In this document: positions 1-8,107 of the stretch, one piece after another
How positions within the stretch are numbered: the first letter of the stretch is position 1
How the letters are laid out: each line of letters opens with the position of its first letter
Assembly: GCA_052032335.1 (NCBI GenBank)
Contig: JBPEWV010000093.1
Coordinates: 1 to 16,041 of the forward strand
Direction: 5' to 3'
DNA from: Pleionea sp052032335
GTDB lineage: Bacteria; Pseudomonadota; Gammaproteobacteria; Enterobacterales; Kangiellaceae
DNA: 16,041 nucleotides
Notes under the pieces: model-generated
Seen by the model: only the letters and a program-made list of their open reading frames with translations
Databases searched by the model: none
What the model was told of the DNA's origin: nothing
Made by a program: the position numbers and the translations under genes

Positions 1-446
1 TGGAAAAGAACATGATGTTTATCTTGCTAACCTTAATCATTGCGGTAGCGGCGTTTAATATCGTTTCGACCATGGTGATGGTGGTAACTGATAAGCAGTC
101 GGATATCGCAATCATGCGAACACTGGGCGCTTCGCCCGCGACCGTGATGCGCGTGTTTATGGTGCAAGGAAGCGTCAATGGCGTTCTGGGAACTCTTTTA
201 GGCGTTATCTCCGGGGTTGCGCTGGCGTCCAACCTTCCTGATATTGTTGCCTGGGTGGAAGAAAAGTTTGGCGTTTCCATGGTTCCGGGCGACGTTTACT
301 TTATCGGATTTTTGCCCAGTGAGTTACAAACCTCCGATGTGACCAATATTACCATTGCGGCCTTGTTAATGAGTGTTCTAGCCACAGTTTACCCTGCGTG
401 GCGAGCGTCGCGCACCCGTCCAGCGGAGGCTTTAAAATATGAATAA
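1..446 (+). CDS. lolC: Lipoprotein-releasing ABC transporter permease (LolC/LolE family), 3' end only
   Basis: This is the C-terminal part of an inner-membrane permease that, with the ATPase LolD, releases outer-membrane lipoproteins from the inner membrane to the carrier LolA. The frame is open from the first bases, reading E-K-N before the two methionines at 12-17, so the ATG at 12 is internal and the gene begins outside the window. The visible segment has the family's EKNMM entry into a membrane helix, then a VTDKQSDIAIMRTLGAS stretch, which is the cytoplasmic coupling region of LolC/LolE/MacB-type (FtsX) permeases. Two more hydrophobic segments follow, and the end is TRPAEALKYE. The last 8 bases overlap lolD. 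I use lolC by position. No lolE follows lolD, so this could equally be a LolF-type permease doing both jobs, and only the missing 5' part would tell. Confidence 0.92.
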   Translation, partial: EKNMMFILLTLIIAVAAFNIVSTMVMVVTDKQSDIAIMRTLGASPATVMRVFMVQGSVNGVLGTLLGVISGVALASNLPDIVAWVEEKFGVSMVPGDVYFIGFLPSELQTSDVTNITIAALLMSVLATVYPAWRASRTRPAEALKYE

Positions 447-1122
447 TCAAACCGTTTTACGTTGTCAGGCGCTGACCAAGCGATATCAGGATGCGGATCG
501 CGAAGTGGAGGTGCTCAAGGGCATCGATTTGACGGTTCAACAAGGCGAAAGCATTTCGATCATCGGATCGTCAGGCTCCGGCAAGAGCACCTTGTTGCAT
601 TTGTTGGGTGGTTTGGACGACGCGACCTCGGGCGAAGTTGATATTATGGGCAAGAGCATTCAAAAGATGAAAGCGCAACAACAGGGGCGTTGGCGCAATC
701 ATCATTTGGGGTTTATTTATCAGTTTCACCATTTGCTGGCCGAGTTTTCGGCTCTGGAAAATGTCGCCATGCCGTTGCTGATCCGTGGGTTAAGTAAGAA
801 GTCGGCGTTAAAAACGGCTGAGTCGATGATCGAAAAGGTCGGGCTGGTCAATCGACAAACTCACAAACCTTCTGAATTGTCGGGTGGCGAGCGCCAACGC
901 ATTGCTATTGCGCGAGCTTTGGTGACACAACCGGCCTGTATCCTGGCGGATGAACCGACGGGTAATCTGGACGAAGAAAATGCAGAGCGGGTTTATCAGT
1001 TGATGTTGGATTTAAACAACGAAATGCAAACCAGCCTCATTGTGGTAACTCACGATCGAAAGCTGGCATCTCGGGCCAGCCGTCAGTTACAACTGCTGAA
1101 TGGGCAAATCAGTAGCGTTTAA
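439..1122 (+). CDS. lolD: Lipoprotein-releasing system ATP-binding protein LolD
   Basis: This is the cytoplasmic ATPase subunit (227 aa, the usual length) that powers lipoprotein extraction by the Lol permease encoded just upstream. Visible motifs are Walker A GSSGSGKST at residues 43-51, a Q-loop within YQFHHLL, ABC signature LSGGE at 147-151, Walker B ILADEP with D171/E172, and a switch histidine in VVTHD. QFHHLL and EPTGNLD are typical of the LolD/MacB subgroup. The ATG overlaps the end of the permease gene by 8 bases and has a strong Shine-Dalgarno, GGAGG at 425-429, inside that upstream gene, so the two should be translationally coupled. The stop codon (1120-1122) overlaps the stop of the convergent DUF2062 gene. 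There is no room for a terminator between them. Confidence 0.97.
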   Translation: MNNQTVLRCQALTKRYQDADREVEVLKGIDLTVQQGESISIIGSSGSGKSTLLHLLGGLDDATSGEVDIMGKSIQKMKAQQQGRWRNHHLGFIYQFHHLLAEFSALENVAMPLLIRGLSKKSALKTAESMIEKVGLVNRQTHKPSELSGGERQRIAIARALVTQPACILADEPTGNLDEENAERVYQLMLDLNNEMQTSLIVVTHDRKLASRASRQLQLLNGQISSV

Positions 1123-1655
1123 TCTTCGTGTGAATTCAGTTGTTGGCGTTTCAATGCTCGCAGTTTCCACTGGTTTGCGACATGAATACGCCAAAACAGG
1201 CGAATGGCAACGTGACCAATAATGGCCGCGCCGAGTCCACAAATCAGACAGCCGAGCAAAAATGGCATCCAAATCGCACCCAGGCTGGTTTTTAACCACT
1301 CCCAGCTGAGTTCGAACTCAAATGAGCCGGCAGCTTCCGGGAAAAACAGGGTGCCAACATAATAGGAAAAGCCAAAAATCACTGGCATGGTCAAGGGGTT
1401 GGTTACCCAGACCAAAGCAACCGATAACAACAAGTTGGCGCGCAGTAATATGGCCGCTCCTGCGGCAATCAACATTTGGAAAGGGACCGGGATAAACGCG
1501 CAAAACAGCCCAAGAGAGAAGGCATGAGCCACCGAATAGCGAGTCAAATGCCACAATTGCGGATCGTGCAACGCCTTGCCAAATATTTTAAGATAACGGT
1601 TGTTTTTTACAGAAGCAGGATCCGGTAAAAACTTTTTTATAAGTTTGCGGGCCAT
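1119..1655 (-). CDS. DUF2062 family membrane protein
   Basis: This is a 178-aa inner-membrane protein of the DUF2062 family, whose function is unknown. The core GLFCAFIPVPFQMLIAAGAAILLRAN followed by VALVWVTNPLTMP matches the family hallmark of a pro-rich membrane hairpin (IPxPxQ) and an asn-pro pair. The N-terminus is basic (MARKLIKKFLPDP). Two further hydrophobic segments occupy roughly residues 85-110 and 125-155, and the tail is basic. In several gammaproteobacteria this gene lies beside comEC, as here, where it is divergent from comEC across about 100 bases and convergent with lolD. The ATG at 1653-1655 lacks a convincing Shine-Dalgarno, but no better start is in frame and the length fits. 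The family assignment is firm; no role can be inferred beyond a membrane location. Confidence 0.9.
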   Translation of the reverse strand: MARKLIKKFLPDPASVKNNRYLKIFGKALHDPQLWHLTRYSVAHAFSLGLFCAFIPVPFQMLIAAGAAILLRANLLLSVALVWVTNPLTMPVIFGFSYYVGTLFFPEAAGSFEFELSWEWLKTSLGAIWMPFLLGCLICGLGAAIIGHVAIRLFWRIHVANQWKLRALKRQQLNSHED

Positions 1656-1757
1656 AAGTTCAATGCTTGCGTTTAAGTTGTGGCGCTATTGTAGCTTGTG
1701 GGTTGAGGCTTAATCTACCATTAATCAGGGAAAGTGTTTTAAACAGGGAAATTTTCA

Positions 1758-4040
1758 TTGCGTAGTTTTGCAACAGGATGCTTGGTCGGCTGTGCATTGT
1801 TATGGGTGCAGAGCGAACTATTGTCGACAGTCAGTTTGGTTTTGATGTTGAGCGGCAGCGTGCTTTTGCGCAGTCTGTGCAAACGTTATTGCCCAGAGTT
1901 GACCGATATCAGCCGTTTTCTGTTGGGACTTGCGGTCGGACTGCTTTGGTCGGGCTTATACGCTCAGCAGCAGTTATCCCACAGAATGCCTCAGTTCAAC
2001 GAACGCAAAGACGTGATGTTAACGGGGGAGGTATGTTCCAACCCAAATAAAAATACCCACAGCATCCGTTTCAATTTTTGTTTGGATTCAAGTAACGAGA
2101 AAGCCGGGACAGCGCAACCTCGAAAAATTATTCTGTCCTGGTATTACGCCGAGCAGTCTCCACAGTTTGGTGAGCGGTGGCGGTTTCAGGCGCGTCTTAA
2201 AACGCCGTACTCTCGTTTAAATCCGGGTAGCTTTGACTTCGAGCGTTGGTCGTTGATCGAAGGGATAGACGCAACGGGCTATGTTCAACAGGGTGAATTG
2301 ATATCAACTGAGCTTCCTTGGTCGCTTGATCGGTTGCGTCATGATTTAATTCGACGTCTTAGTTCTGCGACCGAATCTTCTTTGTATCCGGGTTGGCACC
2401 TGGCACTAACCGTAGGGCACCGATCGTTATTAAGCGAAGAGCAGGTTGCATTACTGAAAGAGTCAGGCACTGCCCATTTAATCGCAATCTCAGGTTTGCA
2501 TGTCGGACTGGTGTTTATGTGGAGCTACTGGTGCGTCAGTTGGTTGTGGCGTCGAAGTGTCGGTTTGTGTCAAAAAGTACCGGCAAACACTGTGGCTATT
2601 TTGAGCGGTTTTATTATCGCACTGGTGTTTTCCTTTATGGCGGGTTTCGATTTGCCGACGCAACGGGCGATGATTGCACTGTTAGTGGTGACGTTTAGCC
2701 AGGTAAGTCTGGTGCGCTGGTCGCATTTTTCAATGTTGTGTGTCACTGTCTTACTAATGCTGATGTTTGATCCCTTGAGCGTTTTAAGTGAAGGGTTCTG
2801 GTTGACATTAACGGCGCTGTGTATCATTTATTGGTTACTGGGGCAGAAACAGCAACGCGGTCTGGCGTTCTGGATCAAGTTACAGTTGTTTTTATCCCTC
2901 GGAATGTCAGCGGTTTCGTCAATATTCTTTGGTGTTTTTTCAATTAATGCGATTTTATCGAATTTGATTGCCATCCCGCTCGTCAGCTTTTTGATATTAC
3001 CGCTCGATTTATTAGCTTATCTGAGCTCTCTGGTTAGCCGTGATTTGAGTGCGTTAGTGTTCTCGATTTCAGACTACCCGATTGATTTTCTAAATCTTGT
3101 GTTTGCCAAGAATAACGAATGGTTTGCGGCTCTAAAAATAAGTCGCGCGGTCAGTCTTTGGGTGCTGGTCTCTGTTCTGTCGCTGTATTTATGTTGGGTT
3201 ATTCGGCATGCGCTTTTAATAAGCGGTTGTTGCATTAATCTCTTGTTGTTATCGGGTTTGCTTTGGACGGCAGAGCAAGAACAATCGATGGTTGTTTATT
3301 TCTTGGACGTGGGACAGTCGCAAAGTATAGTGATCAATCATCAGGAAACATGGATTGTTTACGATACCGGATTTGCCGGTCATGGTTACAGTTCGGCCAA
3401 GTCCACGCTTGCCCCGTTTTTATCCTACAAGGGTGTTGAGCAACTCGATTTATTGGTATTGAGCCACAAAGATATCGATCATACAGGTGATTTTGAATTT
3501 ATTATTCGGGAGTTTCAGCCAGATAAAGTAATTTTTGGTGAGAAGACTCAGGGGCACCAAAGCAATTGTCGTCGGCAGAAGTTGAATTTAGGTGAACTTG
3601 AAATATCATTTTGGTCGGCGAGCGAATCGAGAGAGACGCAGCAGGGCAGCAATAATTTGTCCTGTGTGGTCCACGTTGAAGTGGACAATCAGACCGTTTT
3701 GTTAACGGGAGATATTGAGTTACTGTCTGAGAAAAAGTTAGCCACTCAGGCTGAATTTGAATTGACAGCCGATCTAATGTCGGTACCGCATCATGGCAGT
3801 AAAACCTCGTCTTCCTGGTCGTTTCTGGCCGAAGTCGACGCTCGTGTTGCGGTTGCAAACAGTGGTTATTTGAATCGATTCAATCATCCCGCCGAATCTG
3901 TGAGCGCGCGCTATGAAGCATTGAATATTCAGCTGTACAATACAGGCTTGGAAGGGTTGATTAAAGTTTCCTGGTCGCAAGCTGGAACTATCGAGGTCAA
4001 AGCCTATCGAAAGGAGTCTGGAAAGTTCTGGAACCATTAA
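1758..4040 (+). CDS. comEC: DNA internalization-related competence protein ComEC/Rec2
   Basis: This is a polytopic inner-membrane channel (760 aa, normal length) that carries single-stranded DNA into the cytoplasm during natural transformation. Order of domains: an N-terminal membrane region with a soluble DUF4131-like OB-fold part (about residues 30-190), the competence membrane domain (about 200-490, including HLIAISGLHVGL and DLPTQRA), and a C-terminal metallo-beta-lactamase-like domain (about 505-750). In the last, SHKDIDH at 569-575, LLTGDIE, PHHGSKTSSS from 677 and NSGYLNRFNHP are present, so the metal-site motifs look intact. The entry motif reads LDVGQS where I expect LDVGQG, a minor oddity. 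I accept the TTG start at 1758 because AGGGA sits 9 bases upstream and no ATG gives a complete N-terminus. Presence of comEC does not prove competence, since the pilus and other com genes are not in this window. Confidence 0.95.
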   Translation: MRSFATGCLVGCALLWVQSELLSTVSLVLMLSGSVLLRSLCKRYCPELTDISRFLLGLAVGLLWSGLYAQQQLSHRMPQFNERKDVMLTGEVCSNPNKNTHSIRFNFCLDSSNEKAGTAQPRKIILSWYYAEQSPQFGERWRFQARLKTPYSRLNPGSFDFERWSLIEGIDATGYVQQGELISTELPWSLDRLRHDLIRRLSSATESSLYPGWHLALTVGHRSLLSEEQVALLKESGTAHLIAISGLHVGLVFMWSYWCVSWLWRRSVGLCQKVPANTVAILSGFIIALVFSFMAGFDLPTQRAMIALLVVTFSQVSLVRWSHFSMLCVTVLLMLMFDPLSVLSEGFWLTLTALCIIYWLLGQKQQRGLAFWIKLQLFLSLGMSAVSSIFFGVFSINAILSNLIAIPLVSFLILPLDLLAYLSSLVSRDLSALVFSISDYPIDFLNLVFAKNNEWFAALKISRAVSLWVLVSVLSLYLCWVIRHALLISGCCINLLLLSGLLWTAEQEQSMVVYFLDVGQSQSIVINHQETWIVYDTGFAGHGYSSAKSTLAPFLSYKGVEQLDLLVLSHKDIDHTGDFEFIIREFQPDKVIFGEKTQGHQSNCRRQKLNLGELEISFWSASESRETQQGSNNLSCVVHVEVDNQTVLLTGDIELLSEKKLATQAEFELTADLMSVPHHGSKTSSSWSFLAEVDARVAVANSGYLNRFNHPAESVSARYEALNIQLYNTGLEGLIKVSWSQAGTIEVKAYRKESGKFWNH

Positions 4041-4106
4041 TCATAGAGCAGAATTTTCCGTTGGAGTGTGTTAGATTATCGCCATTACGATTTTGAGGGT
4101 TATAAC

Positions 4107-4730
4107 GTGTTACTTGATGTTTTGAAAAATGGCGGCTTTGTCATTTGGCCGATTGTTATTTGCTCTATTATTGCATTAATTATTTGTATTGAACGATTTT
4201 GGACATTGCGTAAGTCAAGAATTACGCCAAGGCATTTGGTGGCTCAGGTTTGGACCTGGGTGAAAAACAATCAACTCGATAAGAAAAAACTTAAGTCGTT
4301 GAAAGATTCTTCGCCCTTGGGTGAAATTCTCGCTGCCGGAATCGTAAATCACGCTCATGGCCGGGAAACCATGAAAGAAGCCATTCGAGATTCGGGACGT
4401 CAGGTCGTTGTGGGGCTGGAACGTTTTTTAAGCACTTTGGGTACTATTGCCGTAATTACACCATTGTTAGGCTTATTAGGTACCGTAATCGGGATGATTA
4501 AAGTGTTTACCGTCATTACTATTCAAGGCGTGGGCGATGCGAATGCATTGGCAGGAGGAATCTCCGAAGCATTATTAACCACCGCTGCAGGATTAACTGT
4601 TGCGATTCCTGCGCTGGTTTTTCATCGTTATTTTGAACGTAAGGTTGATGAGCTGGTGGTGATAATGGAAGAAGAAGCGTTGAAAATGGTCGAAGTACTT
4701 CACGGCGAACGCGATACTGTTGATCGATAG
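4107..4730 (+). CDS. exbB: MotA/TolQ/ExbB family proton-channel protein
   Basis: This is the inner-membrane subunit of a proton-driven motor of the ExbB/TolQ family. It forms a pentamer around an ExbD-type dimer and converts the proton gradient into work on an envelope partner. I chose the GTG at 4107 (207 aa) over the upstream GTG at 4068. The former has GAGGG six bases upstream and begins LLDVLKNGGFVIWPI, like family members, while the latter has GGAG only one base from its start and adds 13 residues foreign to the family. The first membrane helix is about residues 9-29. The signature TPLLGLLGTVIGM starts at 118, within the second helix, and the third helix (EALLTTAAGLTVAIPAL) follows. The ExbD partner comes 9 bases downstream. 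No tonB or tolA is nearby, so the client is unknown. The symbol is by family, not proven orthology with E. coli ExbB. Confidence 0.9.
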   Translation: MLLDVLKNGGFVIWPIVICSIIALIICIERFWTLRKSRITPRHLVAQVWTWVKNNQLDKKKLKSLKDSSPLGEILAAGIVNHAHGRETMKEAIRDSGRQVVVGLERFLSTLGTIAVITPLLGLLGTVIGMIKVFTVITIQGVGDANALAGGISEALLTTAAGLTVAIPALVFHRYFERKVDELVVIMEEEALKMVEVLHGERDTVDR

Positions 4731-4739
4731 GGGCATAGC

Positions 4740-5162
4740 GTGTTTCATAATCGAAAAAAACAAGAAGTAGCGGTTAATCTAACGCCATTAATTGACGTTG
4801 TATTTCTACTGTTGATCTTTTTTATGGTTTCAACCAGTTTTAACCGTGAGACGCAGATTAAACTCGAGTTGCCTCAAGCCAGTGGCGATCCACTTGAAAC
4901 TCAACCGGAAGTTATCGAGATTAGTGTTGATAGTGAAGGTCGATATTTCGTCAATGCGAAACCAATTGTAAATACTCAGATTGAAACTTTGATTAAAGCT
5001 ATCAATATTGTCGGTCAGGGTAATAAAAAATTACCGGTCATCATCAGTGCCGACGCAAACGCGCCTTACCAATCGGTGGTAACCGCGATGGATGCGTCGC
5101 GTAAGACGGGTTATTTTAATTTCACGATGGCAACCCGAAAACCCAAGGGCGCAAAGCAGTGA
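4740..5162 (+). CDS. exbD: ExbD/TolR family biopolymer transport protein
   Basis: This is the single-pass partner of the ExbB-type channel upstream (140 aa, typical length). A short cytoplasmic N-terminus leads into one membrane helix, NLTPLIDVVFLLLIFFMV, in which D19 corresponds to the conserved proton-carrying aspartate of ExbD/TolR/MotB proteins. The remaining roughly 100 residues form the periplasmic ExbD fold (PVIISADANAPYQSVVTAMDASRKTG is characteristic). The GTG start at 4740 has a GGGG tract about 5 bases upstream. The gene ends in a GTGA overlap with msbA, so translation of the lipid flippase is likely coupled to that of ExbD. Orthology to the TonB system is not implied; what is seen is an ExbB/ExbD pair placed between comEC and msbA. 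Confidence 0.92.
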   Translation: MFHNRKKQEVAVNLTPLIDVVFLLLIFFMVSTSFNRETQIKLELPQASGDPLETQPEVIEISVDSEGRYFVNAKPIVNTQIETLIKAINIVGQGNKKLPVIISADANAPYQSVVTAMDASRKTGYFNFTMATRKPKGAKQ

Positions 5163-6901
5163 GCGAAGTGAGCGGCTGGCAAATATACAAACGCCTGCTG
5201 GGGTACACCCGTCGATACAAGTCGGTGTTTGCCATTGGCCTGCTGTGTACTGCGATATCTGCATTAATTGAAGTCGGCTTAATTGCTCAGTTTGAAACTT
5301 TGATCGATGATTTGTTGGCCCCAGAAAATTACACTCTTTTAATGTGGACGCCTTTAATTTTGGTGGCCATTTTAATCGTTCGTGGGCTGGCAACTTTTTT
5401 GTCAACCTACTGCATGGAATGGATCGGTCGTCGAATCGTTCACGAGTTGCGTATCGATTTATTCAATAAGTATCTCTATTTGCCCATCGATTATTTCGAG
5501 AAAAATAACAGTGGCGATTTGGTCTCTCGAATTACCTTTAATACCGAAACGGTTTCCAATGCGACCACGCAAGCGGTTACCAGCTTGATTCGCAGCTTGG
5601 CCGGTATCATCGGTGCTTTAACTTATATGTTTACCAAAAGTGTAACATTAACGCTGACGTTTTTGATCGCCGCGCCACTCATTGCAGTGGTAGTGAATAC
5701 AACGGCAAAACGCTTTCGAAAGATAAGCCATAATATGCAAGATAGTATGGGGTTGGTTACACAATCTACCCAAGAGACGGTCGAAGGAATTCGGGTTGTA
5801 AAAACATTCAGTGGAGAACAATACGAGAAAGATAAGTTTTTTAACTCCAGTAATAATAATCGTCAACAAGCGATGAAAATGGTGACGGTTAAAGCGTTTT
5901 CTTCGCCGCTGATTCAAGTTTTGGCGGGCATTGGGATGGCCATTGTTTTTTGGGTAGCCGTTCAGCAGTTTATGGATGAAACTTTGAGTAAAGGAGCTTT
6001 TGTAGCTTTCTTTATGCAAATTATGTACATGCTTAAACCACTGAAAGATCTTTCTAATGTTAATAATATTTTGCAGCGGGGCATTGCTGGCGCAGAAAGT
6101 ATTTTTCGGGAAGTGGATAAAGACAATGAGGTAAACCTTGGTAAAAAAATTATTGAGCGAGCAAACGGACGTATTGAGTTCGATAAGGTCAGTTTTTCCT
6201 ATGACGAAACCAGCCCAGTATTGAAGGATATCAGTTTAACTATCGAGGCCGGACAAACCATCGCAATTGTCGGTCCATCCGGTAGCGGAAAATCAACGCT
6301 GACCAATTTGTTACTAAAGTTTTACCATCCTTCCAGTGGTGAAATTCGACTGGACGGTGAACCTTTGGATGAGGTAGAGCTGGATTCTTTGCGACAGCAG
6401 TTTGCTTATGTGTCACAGCAAATCGTTATGTTCAATGATACCATAAAAGCCAACATAGCTTATGGCGAATTGGCGAACCGAACTCAGCAGGAAATTCAAG
6501 CTGCCATTGAGAATGCCTATCTGACTGAAGTAGTTGACGGTTTTGAAATGGGACTGGATACCAACATTGGAACTTCGGGCTCAAAATTATCGGGCGGGCA
6601 GCGGCAAAGAGTTGCGATTGCCAGAGCGTTATTAAAAGATGCACCCATTTTAGTGTTAGACGAAGCCACCAGTGCTTTGGATAATGAGTCTGAGAAAAAG
6701 ATTCAATTGGCACTGCAAAATTTAATGAAAGACAGAACTACGATTGTTATTGCGCATCGTCTATCGACGGTCGAAAACGCTGATAATATTTTGGTACTTA
6801 AATCGGGAAGAATCGTAGAGCAGGGCAGTCACAGTGAATTACTGAGTCAACAAGGCGAGTATTATCGTCTCCACCAAATGCAATTTTCAGAAGAGTCATG
6901 A
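5159..6901 (+). CDS. msbA: Lipid A export permease/ATP-binding protein MsbA
   Basis: This is an ABC exporter half-transporter (580 aa; the E. coli protein is 582) that forms a homodimer and flips core-lipid A across the inner membrane. The transmembrane domain spans about residues 20-315, and the nucleotide-binding domain about 335-575. Walker A GPSGSGKST is at 372-380, the signature LSGGQ at 477-481, Walker B ILVLDE with D501/E502, and the switch histidine is in IVIAHRLST. MsbA-like features include YMLKPLKDLSNVNNILQRGIAGAESIF. It begins with GTG at 5159, overlapping the exbD stop (GTGA), with an AAGGG tract about 9 bases upstream. It ends in an ATGA overlap with lpxK. The neighbours lpxK and kdsB, which make its substrate, support MsbA rather than another ABC exporter. 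Confidence 0.96.
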   Translation: MSEVSGWQIYKRLLGYTRRYKSVFAIGLLCTAISALIEVGLIAQFETLIDDLLAPENYTLLMWTPLILVAILIVRGLATFLSTYCMEWIGRRIVHELRIDLFNKYLYLPIDYFEKNNSGDLVSRITFNTETVSNATTQAVTSLIRSLAGIIGALTYMFTKSVTLTLTFLIAAPLIAVVVNTTAKRFRKISHNMQDSMGLVTQSTQETVEGIRVVKTFSGEQYEKDKFFNSSNNNRQQAMKMVTVKAFSSPLIQVLAGIGMAIVFWVAVQQFMDETLSKGAFVAFFMQIMYMLKPLKDLSNVNNILQRGIAGAESIFREVDKDNEVNLGKKIIERANGRIEFDKVSFSYDETSPVLKDISLTIEAGQTIAIVGPSGSGKSTLTNLLLKFYHPSSGEIRLDGEPLDEVELDSLRQQFAYVSQQIVMFNDTIKANIAYGELANRTQQEIQAAIENAYLTEVVDGFEMGLDTNIGTSGSKLSGGQRQRVAIARALLKDAPILVLDEATSALDNESEKKIQLALQNLMKDRTTIVIAHRLSTVENADNILVLKSGRIVEQGSHSELLSQQGEYYRLHQMQFSEES

Positions 6902-7932
6902 GCCGGCGATTGGAGCGATTTTGGTATAACGGCTCAAAGCTTCAATGGCTTCTCTTTCCCTTGCAGCTGCTGTTACTGCTTTTAGTACAGTTTCGCAGAT
7001 GGCTGTATAAACTAGGTGTTAAACAACAAAGACGGATCGAAACCACGGTTTGGGTCGTGGGCAATATAACTGTGGGTGGTACGGGTAAAACGCCTTTTAT
7101 TACCTGGCTTGCGAGTTACTTAAAGTCTCAACAAGTTAATCTCGTGATCGTTTCACGCGGTTATGGTGGCAAGAGTCAGGATTATCCGCTTGAGGTTACC
7201 AGCCAGATTTCCGCCCAACAATGCGGCGATGAGCCAAAAATGTTATTTGATCGGCTGGGTATTCCCGTTATTGTCGATCCCAATCGAAGCAGAGCGGTGG
7301 CTCTGGCGACAGAAAGGTATAAGCCTGATATTATCATCAGCGATGATGGCTTGCAGCATTATGCGATGGGGCGAGATCTGGAGTTTTGCATTGTCGATGC
7401 GATGCGAGGGTTCGGCAATCGGCTGTTGATGCCACTTGGTCCATTGAGAGAACCGGTTGGGCGTATTAAATCGTGTGATTACGTGGTTTTAAATGGTCAC
7501 AATGATCAACTCGCGCATTATTCCAATGCCGCTTTTTCAATTGCTCCGCTTGAGCTTATCAATGTGCGGTCTGGTGAGTCGATTGCTATTAACCCCTCGA
7601 GCAAGTTACCGTTCGTTGATTGTTATGCGATTTGTGGCATAGGTAACCCATCACGATTCCGTCAAACGCTGGATAAATTGCAATTTGACTATCAAATGCG
7701 TGAGTTTACCGATCATTATCAATATACAGCATCAGATTTTACCGATTTGCAAGACCGAGCTATTATTATGACCGAGAAAGATGCGGTTAAATGTCGTTCA
7801 TTTGCGGGTGAGAACTGGTGGTTTCTTAAAGTTGGTTGTGTACCAGATAAGCGACTGCAAAAAGCGGTTGATGATTCATTGAAAAAGTTAAAATGTCATA
7901 TAGGGTCACAGGATGAAAAAAGCAATATTTGA
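6898..7932 (+). CDS. lpxK: Tetraacyldisaccharide 4'-kinase LpxK
   Basis: This enzyme phosphorylates the 4' position of the tetraacyl disaccharide to give lipid IVA, the sixth step of lipid A synthesis, at the cytoplasmic face of the inner membrane. It has 344 aa, slightly longer than E. coli LpxK (328). An N-terminal hydrophobic segment (about residues 15-32, LLFPLQLLLLLLVQF) anchors it. The P-loop lies in GNITVGGTGKTP starting at 55, followed by SRGYGG. DDGLQH at 149-154 is the conserved family motif, then FGNRLLMPLGPLREP and TEKDAVK near the C-terminus. It shares an ATGA overlap with msbA and a 20-base overlap with the small zinc-ribbon gene downstream, so its expression should be tied to both. 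Confidence 0.96.
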   Translation: MSRRLERFWYNGSKLQWLLFPLQLLLLLLVQFRRWLYKLGVKQQRRIETTVWVVGNITVGGTGKTPFITWLASYLKSQQVNLVIVSRGYGGKSQDYPLEVTSQISAQQCGDEPKMLFDRLGIPVIVDPNRSRAVALATERYKPDIIISDDGLQHYAMGRDLEFCIVDAMRGFGNRLLMPLGPLREPVGRIKSCDYVVLNGHNDQLAHYSNAAFSIAPLELINVRSGESIAINPSSKLPFVDCYAICGIGNPSRFRQTLDKLQFDYQMREFTDHYQYTASDFTDLQDRAIIMTEKDAVKCRSFAGENWWFLKVGCVPDKRLQKAVDDSLKKLKCHIGSQDEKSNI

Positions 7933-8107
7933 AATCATTGTTTGTCCCAGCTGCAATGGAAAACTAAAAATGACCATGTCGGGTCAGGAGTTGGTGTGTA
8001 CTTTCGATAAATTATTATTTTCAATAAATGATGGTATACCCAATATGTTGCTGGAGTCAGCTGAAAAAATCAGCGATGAAAAAATTCAACAACTGGAATT
8101 TCGTTAA
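7913..8107 (+). CDS. ycaR: Trm112/YcaR family (UPF0434) small protein
   Basis: This is a 64-aa protein of the Trm112-like/UPF0434 family, a tiny zinc-ribbon-type fold. C11 and C14 (CPSC) plus C29 (ELVC) and the INDGIPNML stretch match E. coli YcaR, including its three-cysteine pattern. Eukaryotic Trm112 activates methyltransferases. The bacterial proteins have no settled function, and their constant position between lpxK and kdsB is the main clue, suggesting a role linked to lipid A-Kdo synthesis or simple co-transcription. The ATG lies inside lpxK (20-base overlap) with AGGG about 8 bases upstream. The stop shares one base with the kdsB start (TAATG). Confidence 0.93.
   Translation: MKKAIFEIIVCPSCNGKLKMTMSGQELVCTFDKLLFSINDGIPNMLLESAEKISDEKIQQLEFR

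Noticed and set aside
1688..1693. Leftward TACAAT as a -10 for the DUF2062 gene
   Set aside because: The hexamer is good, but no acceptable -35 or extended -10 accompanies it, so I do not list it as a promoter. No convincing comEC promoter was found in the same gap either.
4068..4106. Upstream GTG that would extend ExbB by 13 residues
   Set aside because: Its GGAG lies only one base away, the extra residues do not look like the family, and the GTG at 4107 has GAGGG at ideal spacing.
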